DNA of 64,000 bases, from NCBI GenBank assembly GCA_017421025.1, contig JAFQME010000020.1, positions 1 through 64,000 on the forward strand, written 5' to 3'. This DNA comes from Oscillospiraceae bacterium (GTDB lineage: Bacteria > Bacillota > Clostridia > Oscillospirales > JAAYXM01). How positions within the stretch are numbered: the stretch's first letter is position 1; every line of letters begins with the position of its first letter. Shown here piece after piece: positions 50,946 to 59,881 of the stretch. Both the position numbers and the translations under genes were made by a program. The notes under the pieces were generated by a model, which was given only the letters and a program-made list of their open reading frames with translations, did not search any database and was not told where the DNA came from.

Positions 50946-51371
50946 TCAACCTCTGCGGCGTGAGCCGTGACGTTTTTCCATATGCGACTTGAGGTCTGAC
51001 ATACGGCTTTCGCTTTCTTGCATGAACTGCTTGAGTTTATCCTCGAACGAGTCGGACAGCGGTGCCTGAACCGCATCGGTTGGCGGTTGAACAAAACGCG
51101 GACGTGCGCTTTGCGGCGCCGGCTTCCGTGGTGGCGGGGCTACGGTTTGCTTGATAGACAGATTGATGCGTTTATTCTCATCAATCCCGATTATTTTCAC
51201 AGATACAGACTGGCCGACTTGCAAATGCTCCGCAACATCGCTGACATATGTATGCGCAATTTCAGAAATATGCACCAGTCCGGACTTCCCTTCCGGCAAA
51301 GCGACAAACGCACCGAATTTGGTGATACTCGTCACCTTTCCTTCCAGAATCACACCAACTGCGAGCTCCAT
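50946..51371 (-). CDS. yabR: S1 RNA-binding domain protein (YabR/GSP13-like)
   Basis: This 141-residue protein has one S1 domain (VGVILEGKVTSITKFGAFVALPEGKSGLVHISEIAH, residues 5-75), a proline-rich linker and a charged C-terminal helix. Homologues bind RNA or ribosomes; the detailed role is unknown. It closes the yabP-yabQ-divIC-yabR block conserved in spore formers. Confidence 0.92.
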   Translation of the reverse strand: MELAVGVILEGKVTSITKFGAFVALPEGKSGLVHISEIAHTYVSDVAEHLQVGQSVSVKIIGIDENKRINLSIKQTVAPPPRKPAPQSARPRFVQPPTDAVQAPLSDSFEDKLKQFMQESESRMSDLKSHMEKRHGSRRRG

Positions 51372-51413
51372 AGCTTACCCCAGATCCCCTTTCGATTTTT
51401 CCTGCGTAGTATA

Positions 51414-51701
51414 TTAGTTTCCGGAAACGTCCACGAATACTCGTGTGTCCGGCATTTCAAGACCTTGTTTTTGCGCTTCTTGCTTGATGTACTCATCATC
51501 CGGCTCGGCTTCCGCCTGCTGAGCAAGTTCCGCATTTTTGGCACGTTCTGCCTCTACTTGTTCGGTCAGGTTTTTGACCACTGCTTTTTGCTCATGGATT
51601 CTGACTTGCAGAGATACCAACGTCCAAATCGAATAGATGATAAAAATTCCTAAAATCAGTTTTGGAAAGAAACCGACTCGTTTTTTTCTTCTTGCTGCCA
51701 C
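51414..51701 (-). CDS. divIC: Septum formation initiator DivIC/FtsB-like
   Basis: This 95-residue protein starts at GTG 51701 (AAAAGGAG seven bases upstream). It has a basic N-terminus, one transmembrane helix (LILGIFIIYSIWTLVSLQV), a leucine-zipper coiled coil (KNLTEQVEAERAKNAELAQQ) and the DivIC-type end DDEYIKQEAQKQGLEMPDTRVFVDV. It is part of the FtsLB-type divisome complex. The longer upstream frame overlaps yabQ and is not used. Confidence 0.92.
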   Translation of the reverse strand: MAARRKKRVGFFPKLILGIFIIYSIWTLVSLQVRIHEQKAVVKNLTEQVEAERAKNAELAQQAEAEPDDEYIKQEAQKQGLEMPDTRVFVDVSGN

Positions 51702-51715
51702 AGAACTTCTCCTTT

Positions 51716-52174
51716 TCACGCTTGATCGGAAGGTGGTTCCAATCGTTGTGTCTTCTTTTTCCTGTGACCGTCCAAAAGCCGTCTGCAAACAAATTGCATC
51801 ATATGATAGATTCCACCGAACGCACGGTGAATGAGCCCTCCCACAAATTGCAACACACGGGTCAAAACCCGAACGCACACCGAGAGGACGGAATACACGG
51901 TGGGACTTAAGAGATACGCATACAGCATCCACCCAAGCCCGATCCCGAGCAAAACATAGAAGCGCATTTGTCCGTTTGAAACGGTGAGGACGAACCCCAA
52001 TAGCATCAGACAGGAGACCGATACAAAAACAGCATCCAAACACATGCCCACCGCTTTTTTTCGGGCAAACAAAGTTCGAATGAGGCGCACCGTATCATAC
52101 AGCACACCGAGGATTGCACCCAGCAAGGCGGAATAAAAAAACGTCATCGCCTGCTCGGAAATTGCAAGATGCAT
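51716..52174 (-). CDS. yabQ: Spore cortex/coat protein YabQ
   Basis: This 152-residue membrane protein has four or five hydrophobic helices (MTFFYSALLGAILGVLYDTVRLIRTLF is the family opening). It is required for cortex formation in Bacillus subtilis. It lies 3 bp after yabP and 14 bp before divIC. Confidence 0.9.
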   Translation of the reverse strand: MHLAISEQAMTFFYSALLGAILGVLYDTVRLIRTLFARKKAVGMCLDAVFVSVSCLMLLGFVLTVSNGQMRFYVLLGIGLGWMLYAYLLSPTVYSVLSVCVRVLTRVLQFVGGLIHRAFGGIYHMMQFVCRRLLDGHRKKKTQRLEPPSDQA

Positions 52175-52177
52175 CGA

Positions 52178-52459
52178 TCAGCGAAACAGGCGCGACCAGA
52201 AGCCCGCAGCAGAATGTTCTTCTGCGTAAATCAACCGATCGATCCTGCCTTCCACACCGAGCTCGCCTGTCTCGAGACTCAAGCGTGAGATATGTAACTC
52301 TTCGCCGCAAATCATTAAGACCCCGGCAGTGGTTACAAGAACAACAGACTGTTCGTCAAAACGCTCTACATCTGTGACTCCGGTCACACTGAGTGTACGA
52401 CGCCCATCCAGCACAATGCCGTGGGTTGCGGAGTCCAACGCAGTTTCTTGCTGAATCAT
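52178..52459 (-). CDS. yabP: Sporulation protein YabP
   Basis: This 93-residue YabP family protein (HGIVLDGRRTLSVTGVTDVERFDEQSVVLVTTAGVLMICGEELHISRLSLETGELGVEG) is paralogous to YqfC at 35940. ATG 52459 follows GGAGGG. It is mother-cell expressed in homologues. Confidence 0.92.
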   Translation of the reverse strand: MIQQETALDSATHGIVLDGRRTLSVTGVTDVERFDEQSVVLVTTAGVLMICGEELHISRLSLETGELGVEGRIDRLIYAEEHSAAGFWSRLFR

Positions 52460-52561
52460 AAAATCCCTCCTCACTTCCAACTATATTGGAAACAGCCGGA
52501 TTTTATGCTGCAGAATGCGTCCTGCTCTGAGCATGAAACATCATACCCACAGCAGAAAGCA

Positions 52562-52813
52562 TCAGCTGTCTGCAGAAATTTCTTCGTACATGGAATGTGC
52601 ATCATCTTTGCGGACATGCTCGGCAATTTCTTTGACACGGACACGAATCACACGTTCGCCAAAATGCAATTCAATCACATCGTCCACCTTGACATCGTAT
52701 GAGGCTTTGACCACACGGCCGTTTACCACGACACGTTCATGATCGCATGCTTCATTTGCCACCGTCCGGCGCTTGATGAGGCGCGAGACCTTCAAAAACT
52801 TATCAATTCTCAC
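52562..52813 (-). CDS. rqcP: S4 domain RNA-binding protein (RqcP/YabO)
   Basis: This 83-residue protein is a single S4 domain: RIDKFLKVSRLIKRRTVANEACDHERVVVNGRVVKASYDVKVDDVIEL. RqcP works with RqcH in alanine tailing on stalled 50S subunits. GTG 52813 gives the usual start (RIDKFL); a TTG at 52825 adds four residues, and the ribosome site is weak for both. The gap to yabP (52460-52561) holds no feature that I can support. Confidence 0.92.
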   Translation of the reverse strand: MRIDKFLKVSRLIKRRTVANEACDHERVVVNGRVVKASYDVKVDDVIELHFGERVIRVRVKEIAEHVRKDDAHSMYEEISADS

Positions 52814-52833
52814 AGGTAAACTCAACTTTCATA

Positions 52834-52871
52834 GGAACAAAGAGCGGGAGAAAAACACCCGCTCTTTGTAA
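52834..52871 (-). terminator. Terminator of the HU gene
   Basis: ACAAAGAGCGGG and its complement form a 12-bp stem with a T-rich loop and weak trailing T. It separates hup from rqcP. Confidence 0.75.
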
Positions 52872-52885
52872 TGATATCAGGTTAC

Positions 52886-53161
52886 TTACTTTGCAACTTT
52901 ATCCTTGAGAGCCTTGCCAGCCTTGAATGCCGGGATCTTGGAAGCCGGGATTTCGATGGTTTCCTTGGTCTTCGGGTTGCGGCCAACTCTTGCGTTGCGG
53001 GTCTTAACTTCGAAAGCACCGAAGCCGACCAACTGAACCTTGTCGCCTGCTACGAGAGCATCGGTAATTGCATCGATGGTAGCGCTAACTGCCTTTTCAG
53101 CGTCCTTCTTGGAAATAGCTGCCTTTTCTGCTACTGCATTGATCAGTTCTGTCTTGTTCAT
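52886..53161 (-). CDS. hup: DNA-binding protein HU
   Basis: This 91-residue HU protein has MNKTELINAVAEKAAISKKDAEKAV, the beta-arm signature GFGAFEVKTRNARVGRNPKTKETI with the intercalating proline, and a basic C-terminus. It is a nucleoid architectural protein. AGGAGG precedes the ATG. Confidence 0.98.
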   Translation of the reverse strand: MNKTELINAVAEKAAISKKDAEKAVSATIDAITDALVAGDKVQLVGFGAFEVKTRNARVGRNPKTKETIEIPASKIPAFKAGKALKDKVAK

Positions 53162-53213
53162 GATGAACCTCCTAAAATAGTTTTTCTTTATCTAAAGTCT
53201 GACGGAGTGTGCG

Positions 53214-54017
53214 TTATCTTTCTCCCTCAACACCTTCGATTCGTTTCACTTCATCCCACAGCTCGTCCATCTCGGAAAGAGTCATTTCTTCCAAGCGTTT
53301 TCCCTGTGCAGCCGCTGCACGCTCGACCGCACCGAAGCGGCGCAGGAACTTATCAGATGCACGGGAAAGGGCAAGCTCGGGATTGATTCCAAACAAACGC
53401 ACTACATTGACCGCTGCGAAGAGGAAATCTCCTGCCTCTTCCAAGCGATGGGCTTCGTCTGCCGATTTGAGCTCACCGAGTTCTTCCAAAAGCTTTGCTT
53501 CCGCTCCGGTGTAATCCGCCCAGTCAAAGCCAACTTTACGTGCTTTGGATTGAATTTTTTCCGCACGCATGAGCGCCGGCAGGCTCCGAGCAACAGAATC
53601 CATGGCGGCGGTGTGTGTGGAGTGACCTTTACTTTTCCGCTTGATCTCATCCCAATTCGTCAAGACCTCAGCCGAAGTATCGGCTTGGACTTCACCGAAT
53701 ACATGCGGATGGCGGAGGATGAGTTTTTTGCAAATCTCATCTGCGACATCGTGCAAATCAAAGGTGCCTCGCTCTTCTTCCATCTGGCTGTGGAACACGA
53801 CCTGAAGCAAGACATCGCCCAATTCCTCACGGAGCAGTGCAACATCCTGGTTATCAATCGCCTCACAAACCTCGTAGGTTTCCTCGATGAAGTTCTGGCG
53901 AATGCTTTGATGGGTCTGCTCACGATCCCACGGACAACCGTCCTCCGAGCGGAGCAGTTTCATAATTTGCACCAAATCGTCTACATCGTAACGATCTTTA
54001 TGTATAAAATTTACCAT
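53214..54017 (-). CDS. mazG: Nucleoside triphosphate pyrophosphohydrolase MazG
   Basis: This 267-residue protein has two MazG domains: LRSEDGCPWDREQTHQSIRQNFIEETYEVCEAI with EELGDVLLQVVFHSQM, and a C-terminal repeat with ELGELKSADEAHRLEEAGDFLFAAVNVVRLFG. It hydrolyses NTPs to NMP and pyrophosphate (house-cleaning). ATG 54017 fits AAAGG nine bases upstream better than ATG 54026. It lies upstream of hup on the same strand. Confidence 0.95.
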   Translation of the reverse strand: MVNFIHKDRYDVDDLVQIMKLLRSEDGCPWDREQTHQSIRQNFIEETYEVCEAIDNQDVALLREELGDVLLQVVFHSQMEEERGTFDLHDVADEICKKLILRHPHVFGEVQADTSAEVLTNWDEIKRKSKGHSTHTAAMDSVARSLPALMRAEKIQSKARKVGFDWADYTGAEAKLLEELGELKSADEAHRLEEAGDFLFAAVNVVRLFGINPELALSRASDKFLRRFGAVERAAAAQGKRLEEMTLSEMDELWDEVKRIEGVEGER

Positions 54018-54043
54018 ATAATTCATCCTTTTGCAAGTATTTT

Positions 54044-55609
54044 TTAGAAATTTACTCTAACTTTTCGCTTTTTTTCGGCATATTTTTTTGGAAATAAGGA
54101 AATTTTAACCAATGATGCCAGCCAAAAAAACGTAATCCCGCCGGTTAAAACACTTAGAACCACAGCAATCTTTTCAGAAAACGCAACATTCATACACATA
54201 AATGTTAGTTTTGCAAAAAAACCGGTACAAAATGCGACAAAAAGTGGTTTCCGGCAAATGCGAAGAAGCGATGCCGGACGTTCTTTCAAGAAAATCCAGT
54301 TGACTCCCGCAATCACAGTATAACACAAAACCGTGCTGAATGCTGCCCCTAAAATATGGAACTCCGGAATTCTCAGCAAGATGCGGTTGGAAGCCAGTTT
54401 GACCGCAGCCCCCAACAACATAGAAAGCACCGGAAGTCCAACTCGCCCGGTTGCCTGATGGATTGCATTGGTCACTGTGACAAGTGCAAGCGGAGGAATT
54501 CCGAAGCATAAAATCACAAGCAAGTCCCCTGCCAAGCGAATGGCGGATGCCTCCACCCCACTGCCGTAGAGCAACGATAGGATCGGATGGGAAAGCACGC
54601 CGAGTCCCGCCGCACCTGTCAACGCAATGAGAAGCCCGAGTTCCAACGAGCGCCCTTCTGTTTTTCGCAAGAGTTCTTGCTTCTGCTCAACCGTATTGGT
54701 CGCAACCACAGGGATCAAACTGACCGCAAGTGCGGTGACCAAGGCATTGGGCAGATTAAACAGGTTCGCCGCATAGGTATAGGTCCCAAACATCCACATG
54801 GCACGTGACTGAGAAATTCCGACCGATTGCAGGGTTTTCATAATCACCGCACTGTCAATCACACCTACAAGCCCGATGACAGACGCTGCTGCTGTAATCG
54901 GAATCACTTGCGAGAGCAGATGCTTGAAGGTGGACCACAAGCCGAGTTTCCCAATCTCCCGACTCATCGCCATACTGACACCGTGCGGGACAAACTTGAA
55001 GTACAAACACGAGAGTACGCACCCCAGGCTCACGCCTCCGATTGCGCCTGCCGCCTGCACAGAAAGGGGGCTTCCGGTTTCTCTGAGCCACCACGCCAAA
55101 GAGAGTCCAAGCACAAGTTTTCCCGCCGCTTCAATGACTTCACTCATCGCAGTGGGAAGCATATTACCGAAACCTTGATAATAGCCACGGTTGACGCTCA
55201 AGACGGAAACGAGAAAGACCGCAGGTGAAATCGCACGAATGGCGTTTTCCGCACTCGGTGCGCCCAATGCGCAAGAAAACCACTCAGCGCCAAACAGCAG
55301 CAGCAAACTCCCCAAGAGCCCGACACAGCCAAAGCACAGACGTGCAGTTTTGACCACACGGGAAATTTCTCCCGGCTTGCCTTTTGCCGCAAATTGCGCA
55401 ACCAGTTTCGATACTGCGGCAGGCACGCCTGCCGTTGCCAACACAAGGAGAAAGGCGTACAGATTATAGGCGACCGAAAAAATTGCGGTCCCCTCCGGCC
55501 CAAGCACGGCGCCAAGTGGGATCTTAAAGCAAGCTCCGATCACTTTCACAATCATGCTTGCACCTGCCAGATGCATGGCACCTCGAATCAAATCCGGACG
55601 GTTTTGCAT
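54044..55609 (-). CDS. MOP-superfamily flippase (SpoVB/YabM-like)
   Basis: This 521-residue membrane protein has about 14 helices. AMHLAGASMIVKVIGACFKIPLGAVLG, SVAYNLYAFLLVLATAGVPAAVSKLVAQFAA and RGYYQGFGNMLPTAMSEVIEA are typical of the SpoVB/YabM branch. Its position before mazG and the yabO-yabR genes matches yabM of Bacillus subtilis. It is probably a lipid-linked oligosaccharide flippase for cortex or wall. ATG 55609 follows GAGAGG. It is paralogous to the protein at 10126. Confidence 0.88.
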   Translation of the reverse strand: MQNRPDLIRGAMHLAGASMIVKVIGACFKIPLGAVLGPEGTAIFSVAYNLYAFLLVLATAGVPAAVSKLVAQFAAKGKPGEISRVVKTARLCFGCVGLLGSLLLLFGAEWFSCALGAPSAENAIRAISPAVFLVSVLSVNRGYYQGFGNMLPTAMSEVIEAAGKLVLGLSLAWWLRETGSPLSVQAAGAIGGVSLGCVLSCLYFKFVPHGVSMAMSREIGKLGLWSTFKHLLSQVIPITAAASVIGLVGVIDSAVIMKTLQSVGISQSRAMWMFGTYTYAANLFNLPNALVTALAVSLIPVVATNTVEQKQELLRKTEGRSLELGLLIALTGAAGLGVLSHPILSLLYGSGVEASAIRLAGDLLVILCFGIPPLALVTVTNAIHQATGRVGLPVLSMLLGAAVKLASNRILLRIPEFHILGAAFSTVLCYTVIAGVNWIFLKERPASLLRICRKPLFVAFCTGFFAKLTFMCMNVAFSEKIAVVLSVLTGGITFFWLASLVKISLFPKKYAEKKRKVRVNF

Positions 55610-55728
55610 ACGTTCACAACCTCTCGCAACTCTTATTGCGAACTTATGCAACGATTTGGAATCTTATAACGACAAAACTGCTTTTTGGGAGGCTGCGAAA
55701 AGGCTTTTGCCTGTTCGACATCCTACCT

Positions 55729-57030
55729 TCATGATGAAAAGAGACGGTCTGTCCCGTTTGTTTTGAAGTCATGCAGGATGCGCTCGGCATCCAAGGTGAG
55801 GAAGACTCCGTTTTCATAGAGGATGTTTCCTCGCACCATGGTCATGCACACATCACTGCCTCGTGCGGCATAGACCAGATTGGAGATTGGGTTATGGCAC
55901 GGGATCAGATGCGGTGCGGAGAAATCCACCAAAATGAGGTCTGCATCCATTCCAAGCGCAATGGTTCCGCACTCATGTTCACGGCCTTGCGCCTTTGCAC
56001 CGCCATAGGTTGCACAGCGGAGTGCCTGAGCTGCACTCATTGCGCATGGGTCGCCGCTCACACCTTTGTGCAGACAAGCACAGAGCTTGATTTCTTCAAA
56101 GAGATCGACATTGTTGTTGCTTGCCACACCGTCGGTGCCCAAGCCCACATTGATTCCACGTTTTAACATCTCAGGAACACGTGCAATTCCCGATGCAAGC
56201 TTTAAGTTGCTCATCGGGTTATGCGCAACACTCACCCCTTTTTCCACAAACAGGGCAAGGTCCTCATCTGTGACATGGACACAGTGTGCCGCCAGGGTTT
56301 TTACATCAAACACCCCTGCATCGTAGAAGAGGCGTGCGGGGGTTTTTCCGTATTTTTCAATACACTCCTCGTGTTCACGACGGGTTTCGGAGAGGTGCAC
56401 CTGCAGCACGAGATTTTTCTCCAATGCGAACGCACGGAGTTCCCGCCACAAGCTCTCACTTGTGGTATACTCGGCATGGATGGCGGCATCCACCAGAATC
56501 CTGCCGTCCTCCGCTTTGTGCCAGGTGTCATAGAGTTCCACTTCTTCACGGGTGCTGTAAAAGTCGAGAAGTTTGACTTCCTGCCCGAAATTGGTGACCG
56601 AACGGGCAAGATTTGCCTTGAGTCCGCTTTTATGGACCGATTCCGCCACGGTCTGCATAAAGAAATAGGAATCCGAGAACGAGGTGGTACCGTTTGCAAT
56701 CATTTCCAAAAGCGCAAGATCCACACCCGCTTTCACAATCCCGTCGTCCAAGCGATCCTCGGTTGGGAAAATATGGTTTTGCAGCCAGTCCTGCAGGTCG
56801 GTATCATCCGAAAGACCACGCATCAAAGTCATGGGGATATGGGTATGGGTATTGATCAGCCCCGGCATCAGCACTTTGCCGCTTGCATTGATTTTGCGTG
56901 CGGCGTCAGCACGCTCTTTCCCCAAATAAGCGATTTTCCCGTCTTTGACTCCGACGCAGGTATCCTCCAAAACCTGCATTGATTCATCACAGCACACCAC
57001 AGTGGCATGCTCAAACAAAATGTCATACAT
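55729..57030 (-). CDS. mtaD: 5-methylthioadenosine/S-adenosylhomocysteine deaminase
   Basis: This 433-residue amidohydrolase has metal ligands in INTHTHIPMTLMRG (about residue 62), QVHLSET, LAAHCVHVTDED and GLGTDGVASNNN, the MTA/SAH deaminase pattern. It deaminates MTA, SAH or adenosine-like compounds in purine and SAM by-product salvage. ATG 57030 has AAGGTG six bases upstream and is preferred to ATG 57045. Confidence 0.92.
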   Translation of the reverse strand: MYDILFEHATVVCCDESMQVLEDTCVGVKDGKIAYLGKERADAARKINASGKVLMPGLINTHTHIPMTLMRGLSDDTDLQDWLQNHIFPTEDRLDDGIVKAGVDLALLEMIANGTTSFSDSYFFMQTVAESVHKSGLKANLARSVTNFGQEVKLLDFYSTREEVELYDTWHKAEDGRILVDAAIHAEYTTSESLWRELRAFALEKNLVLQVHLSETRREHEECIEKYGKTPARLFYDAGVFDVKTLAAHCVHVTDEDLALFVEKGVSVAHNPMSNLKLASGIARVPEMLKRGINVGLGTDGVASNNNVDLFEEIKLCACLHKGVSGDPCAMSAAQALRCATYGGAKAQGREHECGTIALGMDADLILVDFSAPHLIPCHNPISNLVYAARGSDVCMTMVRGNILYENGVFLTLDAERILHDFKTNGTDRLFSS

Positions 57031-57045
57031 TTCATTCACCTTCAT

Positions 57046-57073
57046 GAAAAACAGGGCAGATACCTGCCCCGTT
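57046..57073 (-). terminator. Terminator after the 103-residue gene
   Basis: On the minus strand, ACGGGGCAG and CTGCCCTGT form a 9-bp stem followed by TTTTTC. Confidence 0.7.
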
Positions 57074-57076
57074 TTG

Positions 57077-57388
57077 TTATTCTTCTGTATCGTCCGACTT
57101 CAGTTCTGCAATCTGAGCCATCTTTTCATCCACAGCGGCGAATGCAGCTTCCATCGCTTCTTCATCCACATCTGCGCCGATGTGTGCATGATATGCGATG
57201 CGGCCGATTTCACGGTAGAGCATATCGATCTGGGTATTCAGCTCAAATACTTTCACACGTTTTTTGGAACTGTTCCAAACCTCTGCAGCTTTTTGCCCGG
57301 CTGCAGATGCGCCTTTTGCCGCCATCTCGCCTGCCAAAACCGCTTTTTCACGAATTTTCTGCTGCAATTCATTCCAAGTTTCTTTCAT
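57077..57388 (-). CDS. Hypothetical helical protein (103 aa)
   Basis: This small, charged, entirely helical protein (MKETWNELQQKIREKAVLAGEMAAKGASAAGQKAAEVW, then FELNTQIDMLYREIGRIAYHAH) resembles the small zinc-ribbon-less or YtxH-like helical proteins of Firmicutes, but I cannot assign a family. GAAAGG stands upstream. It lies between the uridine kinase-like gene and mtaD with its own terminator. Confidence 0.75.
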   Translation of the reverse strand: MKETWNELQQKIREKAVLAGEMAAKGASAAGQKAAEVWNSSKKRVKVFELNTQIDMLYREIGRIAYHAHIGADVDEEAMEAAFAAVDEKMAQIAELKSDDTEE

Positions 57389-57460
57389 ATCGCATACCGC
57401 CTTTCATCAATTTCTCTAACATTAGTTTGCCATATTTCACAGATAAATGCAAGTAGTTCT

Positions 57461-58390
57461 CTAAAAATTTGCGTTTCCAATGAATTCACGCAAAAGCGAA
57501 TTTTCCGGGACAAGGGATTCCTCAATCAGGTCGAAGCATGCGAGGTTTTCAGACAGCAGAAGGAGTTCCTCCCGACGGCGCACAGTTTCCGGGATTCCGT
57601 CGAAAGCGGTTTGCAAAAACCCTGCGAGCACCCCGATTTCATAAGGATGGGTGGAATTGATGATATGATCCGCACGGGACTTAAACGGAGAAATGTATTT
57701 CTTCTCTCCGAGGCGGATGTTGTACCACCAGCTCATTGTGGTGTGTGCATCAGTGTTGCGGAATTTTGCGTCACGGATGACACGGCGGCAAAGCCGGGTC
57801 CAGGTACCCCGGAACACGGTTTCATCGTCCTGTTCAAAATTCGAACGTGCACTGACATACAAGCGGGTAGCAAACTCACTTGCACCCGAGGAGACCGAGT
57901 CTCCCAGCGCATGGATGCCTTCCACAATAACCACTTCATTGTCCAACAGCCGAAGCGGGCGGAGGTCGTCTGCACGGCGCTGGGTTGGGAAATCAAACCG
58001 TGGCATTGCAATTTCGCCGCCCTCGGCAAGCGTCTTGATATGTTTGTTTAACAAAGGCAAATCCAGACACAGCGGAGATTCAAAATCCACTTCGCCCTCT
58101 GCATTTCTCGGAGCGGTGGCAAGATCTACGGTCAGGAAATAGTCATCCATTGAGATTTGCTTGCTTCCCACGCCCAGTTGCTCCAAAGCGAGGCGGAGTT
58201 TGAGCGCACTCGTGGTTTTCCCCGACCCGGACGGACCGGACAAAAGCACAACACGCCGTGTTTTGATTCCATCTGCAATGGCACGTGCCACACGTGCGAC
58301 TTTTGCATGGTAATCCGCTTCACATTCTGCGATGAATTCACGTGCATCGGAGCGGACACGTGCATTGATTTCGTTGACATTCAGTGCCAT
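57461..58390 (-). CDS. Uridine kinase-like P-loop kinase
   Basis: This 309-residue phosphoribulokinase/uridine kinase-family protein has Walker A LSGPSGSGKTTSALKL near residue 53, SMDDYFL (substrate/Asp motif), FDFPTQRR and IVEGIHALGD (Walker B-like). The C-terminal third is longer than in Udk. Nucleoside phosphorylation is likely; the exact substrate is open. Confidence 0.88.
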   Translation of the reverse strand: MALNVNEINARVRSDAREFIAECEADYHAKVARVARAIADGIKTRRVVLLSGPSGSGKTTSALKLRLALEQLGVGSKQISMDDYFLTVDLATAPRNAEGEVDFESPLCLDLPLLNKHIKTLAEGGEIAMPRFDFPTQRRADDLRPLRLLDNEVVIVEGIHALGDSVSSGASEFATRLYVSARSNFEQDDETVFRGTWTRLCRRVIRDAKFRNTDAHTTMSWWYNIRLGEKKYISPFKSRADHIINSTHPYEIGVLAGFLQTAFDGIPETVRRREELLLLSENLACFDLIEESLVPENSLLREFIGNANF

Positions 58391-58408
58391 AACGTCACCC
58401 CTGCTTTC

Positions 58409-59881
58409 TTAAAAGTTTTCCCGATAAAAGGCACGGATCTCATCGGCGTTTCGAATCAGCCGGTCATGGTCTCCGTTATACTCATACGGGTATTTCAGAT
58501 TAAAGATTCGAGTGAGTTTTCCGGTTTCGGGAGAGACGAGTTTGCTCACGCCGCCCGCTCCCAAAGAAAGAATCGTATGGATTTCCTCCATGATGAACAC
58601 GTTATAAAGACCTTCCTGCCCGGGCTTTGCATAACCCACGTTTTCCAGATTGCCTGACATATATTTCTGACGATAGAGATAATACGGGCGGAAGTCACGT
58701 GACTGCACTGCTTTTGCCGCAAAATCCACCATTTTCTGCACTTCCTCTCCGCTCGGTGATGGAAGGCGTTCCGCCCAAAGCGAGGCGGCTTTTTTGAGTG
58801 CAAGAGTGTGGACCGTGATATTCTCCGGGTCCAGCGCCAGGGTTTGCCGTACTGTATTTTGAAAACTGGGGAACGAGTCCCCGGGGAGTCCTGCAATCAG
58901 GTCCATGTTGATGGCAAGATTTGTGGTTTCACGCACGGTATGCACCATATCCACCACATCCTGTGCGGTGTGGTTGCGCCCGATCAAGCGCAGCACATCG
59001 TCGTTCATGGTTTGCGGATTGACACTGATTCGGGTTGCGCCGTTTTTGGCAATCACCGAAAGTTTTTCCGCATCCATGGTATCGGGACGGCCTGCCTCCA
59101 CTGTGAATTCCACACAGTCGGAAAGGTCAAAGTGTTTGCGGATTCCTCCCAGCACACGGTCCAACTGTTCGGCGCTCAGTGCGGTTGGCGTTCCGCCGCC
59201 CACATACACGGTTTTCACAGTGATTCCCAGTTCTTTTGCGGCTTTGCCTGTGGCTTCCATCTCCAAAAACAGTGCGGTGAGATACGGTTCGACCAAATGC
59301 TCTGCCTGACCGATGGAATGACTGACAAACGAACAGTATTTGCAGCGGGACACGCAAAACGGGATGCCCACATAGACCGATGCATCCATCGTGCGGTTTC
59401 CTGCTTTGATTCGCATTCCCGCCTTTGCCACTTCGCAGGCAAGTGCACGGCGGCGGGCAACCACGTGGTAGGAGTCTTTGAGAATACGGTCCACCGCTCG
59501 GTCATCGTGCCCCTCCGCATACAGACGTGCGGCAAGTTTTGCCGGACGGATTCCGGTCATTGCACCCCACGGAGGCGGGGTTTTGAGAAACGGACGGGAT
59601 GCACGGTAAAACGCAAGCTTGAGTGCTTGCTGGGCGTTGCGTTTATAGAGAAGTTCTTCTTCGGAGTTTTTCATGCGTGTGGTTACGGTTTCACGTTTGC
59701 CGTTGCGGCATACGGTTGCGATTCCGAAGAGAGATTTGGGAGTTTCTTTTAAGGTGAGGATGGCGAAATCCCCGTCAAGCGGGAGTTCGTCCACAAATTC
59801 CGGGCGTTCGGACGGAAACACGGTGAGCATCATCTGCTCCATCGCATACCGAAAGGGATGCCCGTCCAGATACAGTTTCAT
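58409..59881 (-). CDS. hemZ: Coproporphyrinogen dehydrogenase-like radical SAM protein HemZ
   Basis: This 490-residue protein has an N-terminal HemZ-specific region (MTGIRPAKLAARLYAEG) and a radical SAM core with CVSRCKYCSF near residue 175 (three Cys binding the [4Fe-4S]), VYVGGGTPTALS and EAGRPDT. It is related to HemN/HemW; whether it makes protoporphyrinogen or acts as a haem chaperone is unclear. It overlaps the MBL gene by 4 bp. Confidence 0.92.
   Translation of the reverse strand: MKLYLDGHPFRYAMEQMMLTVFPSERPEFVDELPLDGDFAILTLKETPKSLFGIATVCRNGKRETVTTRMKNSEEELLYKRNAQQALKLAFYRASRPFLKTPPPWGAMTGIRPAKLAARLYAEGHDDRAVDRILKDSYHVVARRRALACEVAKAGMRIKAGNRTMDASVYVGIPFCVSRCKYCSFVSHSIGQAEHLVEPYLTALFLEMEATGKAAKELGITVKTVYVGGGTPTALSAEQLDRVLGGIRKHFDLSDCVEFTVEAGRPDTMDAEKLSVIAKNGATRISVNPQTMNDDVLRLIGRNHTAQDVVDMVHTVRETTNLAINMDLIAGLPGDSFPSFQNTVRQTLALDPENITVHTLALKKAASLWAERLPSPSGEEVQKMVDFAAKAVQSRDFRPYYLYRQKYMSGNLENVGYAKPGQEGLYNVFIMEEIHTILSLGAGGVSKLVSPETGKLTRIFNLKYPYEYNGDHDRLIRNADEIRAFYRENF

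Noticed and set aside
57077-57388. Link of the 103-residue helical protein to the mtaD or kinase pathway
   Set aside because: It has its own terminator and no domain that supports a functional link.
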